A stretch of DNA of 31,638 nucleotides from a virus: positions 1 to 31,638 of the IMG/VR virus record IMGVR_UViG_3300005613_000269, one strand, 5' to 3'. Under the pieces are notes generated by a model. That model saw only the letters and a list, made by a program, of their open reading frames with translations. It ran no database searches and was not told the DNA's origin. The translations under genes and the position numbers were made by a program. Positions within the stretch are counted from its first letter, which is position 1; each line of letters opens with the position of its first letter. This document shows positions 12,473 through 18,426 of this stretch, in pieces.

Positions 12473-15010
12473 ATGACAACTACAACAACAATTTTACCGC
12501 CTCCTGTGGCTCAGGAATTTAGCGAAAAGATGTTAAGCACTCCAATGCCGCATCTTGTGCATAATTTGTTCGCTATTCCAAGGTCGATTAAAGGAAACAA
12601 CGGTAAAACTTTAAGAATGCGCCGATATAATCGGTTGCAGACTGCAACTGTGCCGGTAGATCCATTATTTATGAATCCGCCTGCGCAAACTATGACTGCT
12701 GTAGATATAGACGCTAAAATTTTATGTGGTGTCTTTAAATTGATTCTAATTGACTCGGAGTTCCGACAGGATAACGAGGGGCAAGCGCAAGCAGCCTGAG
12801 AGACTAAACGAATCAAAGTCGAAAGACTAAGCAATAGTCCGACCCTAGGCTATAAACAAAACCTAGGAGAGGGGAATAACAAGACCCTCCGCCTAGAAAT
12901 AGGTCATTAAAGTAACAGAAAGACAATTAATTGGTATTCTACAACAGTAATATTGACTCGGGAAGTGGTCGCCATAAATGAAGACCCCACTTTAAATCAG
13001 GCAGCAGCTCGTTTGGGACAGTCCCTTGACACACTAGGGGACTTTAAATCGAACCTAAATACCTTGGAAAACCTAAAGGCAGCATAGCCCATGGCAACCA
13101 GAAGGAACTAGATTAATAATTACCTTTATGATTGAGCTTATGAACCTCTTTAATAATTTTTTCACGAAGAATGATACGCTTTTTAAAGTCTGTTGTAAAG
13201 ACTTTAGAATGTCTATCTCCTCCATTTGGAAGAATTGTTGCTTGAAATTTTATAAGTTCTTCACAGACAGCTTTTTTATTAAAAAGAAATGGCTTTATCT
13301 TAAAAAGAATTGGATAAAGGGATTTTGCATAGAGTGCCCATGTAGCAGCATGAAGTTTATTTTTCCGTCTTGGAGAAATATATGTAAGACTTCCTCCAAA
13401 TCTTTTTATAAGCCATTCCATCATTTTTATTTTAGTGTTTCCAATTTCAAAGACAGTATTATAAATTTTCTCTCTTTTGTTATTTCTATTGCGAAATCTG
13501 CTAGAAATTCTCAAACATCCTTCGGCATCTATAAGTCCAGCAAGATATATATAATCTTTATCAGTTGGTTTAATAGATTTTTTAGATGTTTTAAGAGAGA
13601 CAATGGCTTCTTTAGTTATAAGTCCATTGTGATGGTTTTCTTGTCTTATTTTAGAAATAAGATCATTTCTTTTTTCTATAATTTTAAAAGCTGGTTTCAG
13701 AAAACAATTAGGTTTAATAACCTTGCAAAAATCTATAAAAAAATCACATTCTTTAGCTTTATTAACAAGAAAAGACTTGATGTTGAAAGCGAGTTTTCCA
13801 GCAGCATTTCCTTTAATTGTCCATATATAAGCTTTTTTCTGATTTTTGTGAGCTTTCTTTGTGCTGATATATCCGCCAAAAGTTTTATTGAAGAAAAAAA
13901 TAACTTCTTTTTTGGTAGAAGAAATTGTTATGGAGCGCTCATAGACAATAATACCGCTTTTTTGAGTGGTAATGTTGCATCTAAAGCAACCATCTCCATC
14001 AACATATCCAGCCAAGTAGATAAAGAAATCTCTTTGTGTTTTCATGAATTATATTATAAAGGGAAACCGAATAAAAGTCTAGGCCTGCAGAGACTAAACG
14101 ATTCGAATGACATATTTGTCATATGCGATAGTCCGAACCACTTCGAAAGATTTGGAGGGAGGAATAACAAGACTCCCCGCCTAGAAATAGGTCATTAAAG
14201 TAACAGATTGTAGAGAAACAGAAGACGAACTGATGCGCAATTTGCTAGTGGCTACAGCCGCTTTTGTGAACTGCACTGGGGGCGTTAACGGTGGGATCGC
14301 CGTTATAAAATCAGACCTAATTGACTCGAAACTCTTACCGGATAATGCCGGAGACAACGAGGCGCAAGCGCAAGCAGCGTGAGAGACTAAAGCGGTCAGA
14401 CACCGAAAGGTGAAGCACTAGTCCGGACTCTATGGAAACATAGAGAGTATGGCAGAAATGACCATACCGCCCGAAAGGGTAGTAACAATTATCAGACAAC
14501 CCTACTGAACCAACAGCAGCCGATTTTGAAGGTGTGGTAACATCACTTTTAACTTCTGATGCCGACTATATTGGCGAAGTTATCGAAGGCGAAAACCGCT
14601 TTGGAACTGGCCCTGTAAGAGACAGCTTCTTTGCAATGGCTAATACTGCAATTATACCTAGATTGCAGGCTGTTGCAGGCTATATCAATAAGGCTCAGTA
14701 CCCATCACAAATGAATATCTTGTCTGCGGAACATGGTTCTGTAAACAACATTCGTTTTGTGTTGAGTTCTCGTGGCTCGATAACAACCAATGCTTCTTTA
14801 CTGGGTGCAAACGTTTACAATATGTTTGTAACAGGACAAGAAGCTTATACAAGCGTACAACTTGATGGTGAGAATGCGAAATTCATTTATAAAGCTCCAG
14901 GAACAGTTAATGATCCTGCTGAATTAAGACATCAAGCGTCTTATCGCTTTTCTCATGCAAGAGCAATTACTAACAACGCTTGGGTAACCAATTTAAGATG
15001 CACAATCTAA
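12473..15010 (+). CDS. Major capsid protein (N4-gp56 family), four exons split by three group I introns
   Basis: The gene is a join of 12473-12715, 12923-13026, 14211-14293 and 14496-15010: 945 coding bases, 314 residues, all phases consistent. The joined protein reads on across each junction as the N4-gp56 capsid family does: VDIDA then TINWYSTTVILT; NEDPTLNQAAARLGQSL then RETEDELMRNLLVAT; CTGGVNG then DNPTEPTAADF, ending NAWVTNLRCTI. Without splicing exon 1 stops at 12797-12799. Junctions were set from reading frame, guide pairings and terminal G, so one or two bases may shift. The third junction is ambiguous by one base. It forms the shell and is made after scaffold. Good ribosome site (GAGG). 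Confidence 0.88.
12716..12922 (+). ncRNA. Group I intron 1 in major capsid gene
   Basis: A 207-base self-splicing intron. The exon end GACGCT (12710-12715) pairs with guide GGTGTC (12728-12733), ending in the expected U-G pair at the 5' splice site. R element GAGAGACTAAACG (12798-12810) and S element AATAGTCCGAC (12833-12843) give the P7 pairing, with an AGTC-GAAA-GACT hairpin (P8 with tetraloop) between. The last base is G (12922), and the 3' exon ACA pairs with TGT just before the guide (P10). It has no open frame of its own. A 31-base stretch near its 3' end (12889-12919) is identical to intron 2. Confidence 0.85.
13113..14045 (-). CDS. LAGLIDADG homing endonuclease, antisense to its intron
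   Basis: A 310-residue basic protein with two LAGLIDADG motifs: YLAGYVDGDG (11-19, acidic Asp 16 and 18) and YLAGLIDAEG (168-176, Asp 173 and Glu 175). It is therefore a single-chain pseudo-dimer with both active-site acids. Such enzymes cut intron-less alleles and cause intron homing. It is encoded on the strand opposite to the capsid gene and intron, so capsid transcripts cannot express it. TAGACT-17 bases-TATAAT (14081-14053, minus) ends 7 bases before the ATG, and no ribosome site is seen, so a leaderless transcript is plausible. No gap or stop: it looks intact. Confidence 0.88.
   Translation of the reverse strand: MKTQRDFFIYLAGYVDGDGCFRCNITTQKSGIIVYERSITISSTKKEVIFFFNKTFGGYISTKKAHKNQKKAYIWTIKGNAAGKLAFNIKSFLVNKAKECDFFIDFCKVIKPNCFLKPAFKIIEKRNDLISKIRQENHHNGLITKEAIVSLKTSKKSIKPTDKDYIYLAGLIDAEGCLRISSRFRNRNNKREKIYNTVFEIGNTKIKMMEWLIKRFGGSLTYISPRRKNKLHAATWALYAKSLYPILFKIKPFLFNKKAVCEELIKFQATILPNGGDRHSKVFTTDFKKRIILREKIIKEVHKLNHKGNY
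14053..14081 (-). promoter_or_regulatory. Promoter-like pair for the antisense endonuclease
   Basis: On the minus strand TAGACT (14081-14076) is 17 bases before a perfect TATAAT (14058-14053). The -35 hexamer matches 4 of 6 consensus bases. The start codon of the endonuclease lies 7 bases further on, which would place the transcript start almost on the ATG. AT-rich sequence can imitate a -10, so this is suggestive only. Confidence 0.45.
14294..14495 (+). ncRNA. Group I intron 3 in major capsid gene
   Basis: A 202-base intron without an open frame. Exon AACGGT (14287-14292) pairs with guide GCCGTT (14299-14304). The R element is GAGAGACTAAAG (14381-14392), S is CTAGTCCGGAC (14418-14428), and between them a CACC-GAAA-GGTG hairpin (P8 with tetraloop). 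It shares CTAATTGACTCG and a 15-base GCGCAAGCGCAAGCA-type block before R with intron 1. The codon GAC at the joint can be split after T 14292 or after G 14293, with the intron ending at A 14494 or G 14495. The terminal-G rule favours 14294-14495. Confidence 0.83.
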
Positions 15011-15019
15011 GGAGGAATT

Positions 15020-15973
15020 ATGACACAAGAAATTAGATACGAAGGAACTCTTGTTTCAACAGGTTCACCTCAATGGATTGATGTACCTTTTGGAATTGAC
15101 GAGTTTCATATTTTTAATACTACTACACTAGCTGGTGGTGCTGGCATTATCGAATCAAGGTGGAATTCCACTATGGCTAATGGTACTGCAAGAACCTTTA
15201 CTTTAGCTGGTGGTACTGTAACTGATAATATCATTACAACTGCTGGATTTACTTATGAGGATTCTAGTATTGTAACTGATGGAGCTTTAGTTGCTGTAGG
15301 AACAGCTATTACTGCTGCAACTCCTGCGGTTGTATCAGATGCTTCTGCTGCTGGAACTGCACCTCTTGTAGGAGACATTGTAAGAATGTTGAATACAACT
15401 GGTATGTTACAGATTGCAGGTATGGAATTTACTGTTACAGCTACAACTCCTGGTGCTAGTTATACCCTAGGGTATTTACCTGCTGCCGGTTTTGCTGCTG
15501 CTGCAACTAATGCTGATTTCCGTATTATTCATACTGATCTATTGAGCTATCCAAGAAAACGCTATATTACTGCGATTACTGCTGCTAATCCGGCTGTAAT
15601 TACATTAAGCGTAACTCATGGATATTCAGTAGGTGAGAAAATCACTATCAGAAATGGTAGAGATCGTGGAGCATATCGCTTTGGTATGTCTCAGATTGAT
15701 GGTTTGACTGCAACAATTACTGCAGTCAATACTGCAACAAACACTATCACTACAGATATTGATTCAAGTGCATTTACTGCATTTGCGTTCCCAACTAGCG
15801 CGGTCGCTGCTGCTGGTGTAACTCACCCTCACATTGTGCCTGCCGGTGAAAATGCAAGTGTATTGAGTGGTGCTTTTTCAAATCCTGAAACAAGAAGAAT
15901 ATATCTTGGTACTGCTATTGATGGTACTGCTGCTGATGTATTTAATTGGGTAGGTATTAGAAACGCTAAGTAA
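15020..15973 (+). CDS. Capsid decoration-like protein with FCCH-like domain
   Basis: A 317-residue, Ala/Thr/Gly-rich beta protein directly after the capsid gene (AGGAGG ribosome site). Residues about 190-255 (AITAANPAVITLSVTHGYSV, then IDGLTATITAV) match a repeated phage domain often labelled E1-FCCH-like. Related copies occur at 16480 and twice in the 955-residue protein. The front part (YEGTLVSTGSPQWIDVPFG) resembles capsid-surface or head proteins seen after N4-gp56-type capsids. A decoration or head-completion role fits position and lack of membrane segments, but is inference. A terminator follows. Confidence 0.6.
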   Translation: MTQEIRYEGTLVSTGSPQWIDVPFGIDEFHIFNTTTLAGGAGIIESRWNSTMANGTARTFTLAGGTVTDNIITTAGFTYEDSSIVTDGALVAVGTAITAATPAVVSDASAAGTAPLVGDIVRMLNTTGMLQIAGMEFTVTATTPGASYTLGYLPAAGFAAAATNADFRIIHTDLLSYPRKRYITAITAANPAVITLSVTHGYSVGEKITIRNGRDRGAYRFGMSQIDGLTATITAVNTATNTITTDIDSSAFTAFAFPTSAVAAAGVTHPHIVPAGENASVLSGAFSNPETRRIYLGTAIDGTAADVFNWVGIRNAK

Positions 15974-16000
15974 AAAATAGTGTTTTTAAGAGTTCATTTA

Positions 16001-16031
16001 GGGGAGGGCTTATCAGCTCTTCCCTTTTTTT
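16001..16031 (+). terminator. Strong rho-independent terminator after the capsid unit
   Basis: GGGGAGGGCT (16001-16010), loop TATC and AGCTCTTCCC (16015-16024) form 10 pairs with two G-U, followed by seven T (16025-16031). It closes the scaffold-capsid-decoration unit just before a new intergenic motif copy. Confidence 0.85.
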
Positions 16032-16043
16032 ATCCTAGTTGGT

Positions 16044-16059
16044 AAGTAAAAATTAGACT
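16044..16059. promoter_or_regulatory. 16-base motif copy 4 (before tail/connector genes)
   Basis: AAGTAAAAATTAGACT on plus, which is AGTCTAATTTTTACTT on minus: two mismatches from the copy before the portal gene. It lies between the terminator at 16001-16031 and the ATG at 16075, where a new promoter would be expected. Confidence 0.45.
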
Positions 16060-16074
16060 TACATAGGAGAATAT

Positions 16075-16449
16075 ATGTCTAGTTATACACAAGAAATCCA
16101 TACCACTCCAAAAAGCTCCTTAAATCCTCAACAGAAGAAAGAAGCTAAGGAAAAGTTGGATAAACTATACAAAGAAGAGAGCAAATTAGTCAAAGGTGTT
16201 TTTAAAAATATTGAAGCTCCTGGTGGAGAAATATCTTTTCCATATAAGAAGTTTCCTCAAGATCCTTTAACGATTTATACGCTGAAAGACGGGGAGACTT
16301 ATGATCTACCATTATGTGTTGCCAAGCATTTGAATAACGACTGTATTGTTAAGCAGCACCATTTTATCACAGATCAGTTTGGCAATAGAACGATAGATAA
16401 GAACAAGGGTGAGCAGCGTTATCAGTTCTTATCAACAGAGTTTATGTAA
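16075..16449 (+). CDS. Hypothetical structural-module protein (124 aa)
   Basis: A 124-residue protein with a clear ribosome site (AGGAG, 6 bases before ATG). The front is a charged helix (QQKKEAKEKLDKLYKEES). From about residue 45 there is a beta-rich domain with GEISFPYKKFPQDPLTIYTL and GETYDLPLCVAKHLNNDC. The second half resembles small conserved phage proteins in which a 'dGe.y.lP..va.hlN..c' motif occurs, found among head-tail genes. Function unknown. It is the first gene after the capsid terminator. Confidence 0.6.
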   Translation: MSSYTQEIHTTPKSSLNPQQKKEAKEKLDKLYKEESKLVKGVFKNIEAPGGEISFPYKKFPQDPLTIYTLKDGETYDLPLCVAKHLNNDCIVKQHHFITDQFGNRTIDKNKGEQRYQFLSTEFM

Positions 16450-16454
16450 AACAA

Positions 16455-16480
16455 GTGAGATAGGTGAGATAGGTGAGATA
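16455..16480 (+). repeat. Triplicated 9-base ribosome-site repeat
   Basis: GTGAGATAG at 16455-16463 and 16464-16472, then GTGAGATAT running into the next start codon (16473-16481). Each unit joint creates AGGTGA, so the repeat doubles the ribosome site of the 16480 gene. It could tune translation by changing unit number. Confidence 0.75.
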
Positions 16481-16830
16481 TGGCTGCAATAGATATATAC
16501 CCACAGATTAATACGATTAATGCAGTAACCAAAGGACTTAATACAGTTTTAACTTTGGCAAGCACAGTTAATTATGTGGAGAATCAATATATAACTATTC
16601 AATGTCCAAGTGTTCATGGAATGCCAGAGATTGATGGAAAAGTTGTAAAAATTATTGGTGTTAATAGTGGAGCATCTCAAATAACAGTAGAATTAAATTC
16701 TAATGATTTTACTAATTTTATAGGTGGAGCACTTACACAAACTGCATTAACTATTCCAGCAGGTGAAATTAACACTTTAGATGCTTCTTATAGGAATAAT
16801 TTATCAAGAGCTGGATATACAGTAGTATAG
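16480..16830 (+). CDS. Small protein made of one FCCH-like domain
   Basis: A 116-residue protein that is nearly one domain: INAVTKGLNTVLTLASTVNY, ITIQCPSVHGMPEIDGKVVK and QITVELNSNDFTNFI. This follows the same order (opening strand, 'eIdG' turn, 'I.v.iNS..F..f' end) as the FCCH-like domains in the 15020 and 18419 proteins. Such domains are common in phage tail and head-decoration proteins, probably as carbohydrate or scaffold modules. It ends in TAG. The 317-residue connector gene follows with GAGGTAAAAC. Confidence 0.6.
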   Translation: MAAIDIYPQINTINAVTKGLNTVLTLASTVNYVENQYITIQCPSVHGMPEIDGKVVKIIGVNSGASQITVELNSNDFTNFIGGALTQTALTIPAGEINTLDASYRNNLSRAGYTVV

Positions 16831-16839
16831 AGGTAAAAC

Positions 16840-17793
16840 ATGGCAGTTACAGGTTCTTTAGGACAGATCAGAACAAAGGTTAGAAAGATTGCAGGTATGC
16901 CTTCTGTTAATCAATTGTCTAATGATGATTTGGACAATTATATTAATGATTTTTACCAGTATGATCTGCCAGAGCATTTAAGGCTTTGGAATCTGCATGG
17001 CAGTTATTCGGTTACTTTAACGCCTCATCAACCTCTTTATATTTTTCCTTTTAATACTTATACAAATTTAGAACCGCCATGTTATGTAGATGGCACTCAA
17101 ATTCCTCTATTCCAATCAACAGAAGCTTTTTTTAAGTATGCACCAAGTCAGCATAATACAAGTACATTATCAACTGGAACTGGTGTTGCAGGGCCTTATA
17201 CTGGTACTTTGACCAATACACCAATAACCAGAGGAACACTTGATATAACTGTAACTGATGTTGGTGGAAATACATTAGTAGCAAATGATTCTATGGGAAT
17301 ATGGCCTGCTGGAACATTAACTGGAAATGTAACAGGTGGTGTTATTAATTATAGCACAGGAGCAATAACTGCTTTAACTTGGAATGCAGTTATTCCTGCC
17401 GGCAATATTATGACAGCACATTATATTAGCTGGCCTGAAGGAAAACCTACTGCTGTTTTATTTGATGCTAATGTTATCGAGTTCTATCCCGTTCCTGATA
17501 TAGCTTACGAATTTGCTTGTGCTGGTTTTGAGAATCCTGATGCTTTAAACCATGAAGATCAACAAGTTCAAGTTAGAGACTGGTGGAGTTTGGTAGCTTA
17601 TGGAACTGCTTTAAAGATTTTTGCTGATAATTTAGATATGGAAAGTTATCAAAAGGCAGACGTTTTTTTTCAAAGGCAAATGCTATTAGTCGAAAGAAGA
17701 ACACTAGTACAAATTAAAAATCAGAGAGTTTCCACTATTTATAATTCAGGAATTTTAGGGGATTCTTATTACAATTCAAACATAGGTAGTTAA
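16840..17793 (+). CDS. Tail adaptor / head-completion protein with inserted beta domain
   Basis: A 317-residue protein. The outer parts look like a helical podovirus adaptor: SLGQIRTKVRKIAGMPSVNQ, then NDDLDNYINDFYQYDLPEHL at the start, and RDWWSLVAYGTALKIFADNL with HEDQQVQVRD near 245. This fits P22 gp4-like or T7 gp11-like adaptors binding below the portal. Residues about 112-195 (PYTGTLTNTPITRGTLDITV...VINYSTGAITALTW) are an inserted beta domain related to two segments in the 955-residue protein. Placement after capsid and before the large tail protein supports a connector role. Confidence 0.68.
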   Translation: MAVTGSLGQIRTKVRKIAGMPSVNQLSNDDLDNYINDFYQYDLPEHLRLWNLHGSYSVTLTPHQPLYIFPFNTYTNLEPPCYVDGTQIPLFQSTEAFFKYAPSQHNTSTLSTGTGVAGPYTGTLTNTPITRGTLDITVTDVGGNTLVANDSMGIWPAGTLTGNVTGGVINYSTGAITALTWNAVIPAGNIMTAHYISWPEGKPTAVLFDANVIEFYPVPDIAYEFACAGFENPDALNHEDQQVQVRDWWSLVAYGTALKIFADNLDMESYQKADVFFQRQMLLVERRTLVQIKNQRVSTIYNSGILGDSYYNSNIGS

Positions 17794-18426
17794 ATGACAT
17801 TTTCAACAAACGTACCTCTTAATACAGAAAGACCTTCTGCTTCGGTAGCAAAATTTCAAAGAAATTGGACTAAAGCTGATACTGATTATGCTGTTAATCA
17901 TGTAGCTTTTACTGCTACTGCAAATAATGGAAGGCATAAACAAGTTCAATTTGACACTTATCATGCTCCTACAGCTCAAGCTGCTGGTCAGTCAGAAATA
18001 TCTCCATTGGATAGAACTGATACTGCAGCTACTGCTAATGCTAATAGAGCTGCCTGTATTTTCAGTAATGAAACCGGTGCTTTTAATCTGCTGCAATGTT
18101 GGGCATGGGTTAGATTTGATGGATCGGCAGCTGGCCCTATTACTCCTGATACTAATATTAGTTATAATGTTTCCACTATTACAAAATTAGCGACAGGAAG
18201 ATGGAGGGTTTCTTTTACAAATGCACTTCCTAATACGAATTATTTGCCAATAGTGAATGGACAAGTAGAATCTGTAAATGGCGGTGGAAACTATGGAATG
18301 TTTGGAGTGGAATCTATTGCTGCTGGAAGTTGCGTTGTAGAATGTGCTTTTCCTACTGCTCCTGGTACTGGAAAAGATAATGCTCTTATGAGTGTTATGG
18401 TAATAGGATTTGGAATAAATGCCTAA
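17794..18426 (+). CDS. Hypothetical tail-module protein, beta-rich
   Basis: A 210-residue protein, Ala/Thr/Asn-rich with no charged helices, likely all beta. Its second half (LLQCWAWVRFDG; TKLATGRWRVSFTNALPNTN; PIVNGQVESVNGGGNYGMFG) has the form of short tail-fibre or collar repeat proteins, where 'G.w.v.f...lp..nY.v.' repeats occur. It starts right after the adaptor stop and overlaps the 955-residue gene by 8 bases, so it is probably part of the same tail machine. No exact family known to me. Confidence 0.55.
   Translation: MTFSTNVPLNTERPSASVAKFQRNWTKADTDYAVNHVAFTATANNGRHKQVQFDTYHAPTAQAAGQSEISPLDRTDTAATANANRAACIFSNETGAFNLLQCWAWVRFDGSAAGPITPDTNISYNVSTITKLATGRWRVSFTNALPNTNYLPIVNGQVESVNGGGNYGMFGVESIAAGSCVVECAFPTAPGTGKDNALMSVMVIGFGINA

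Larger units (their letters stand above)
13027..14210 (+). ncRNA. Group I intron 2 in major capsid gene, hosting an antisense homing endonuclease
   Basis: A 1184-base intron. Exon end GTCCCT (13021-13026) pairs with guide GGGGAC (13037-13042) with the terminal U-G pair. The R element is CAGAGACTAAACG (14088-14100), S is GATAGTCCGAAC (14126-14137), and P8 is ATGACA-TATT-TGTCAT. The intron ends in G 14210, and TAG of the 3' exon pairs with CTA before the guide (P10). The minus-strand LAGLIDADG gene (13113-14045) fills a loop upstream of R, leaving a ribozyme of about 250 bases. The 3' part (14177-14207) is identical to intron 1. Confidence 0.87.

Noticed and set aside
12716-12799. Continuation of capsid exon 1 as a 108-residue protein
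   Set aside because: The last 27 residues come from intron 1 and resemble nothing, while the spliced frame restores the capsid family.
13128-14198. A 356-codon plus-strand frame inside intron 2
   Set aside because: It is a Phe/Ser/Lys-rich mirror of the antisense LAGLIDADG gene, has no ribosome site and shows no domain. The minus-strand protein has two intact catalytic motifs.
14534-15010. A separate gene starting at ATG 14534
   Set aside because: No ribosome site precedes it, and the frame continues upstream into DNPTEP to the intron 3 boundary. It is capsid exon 4.
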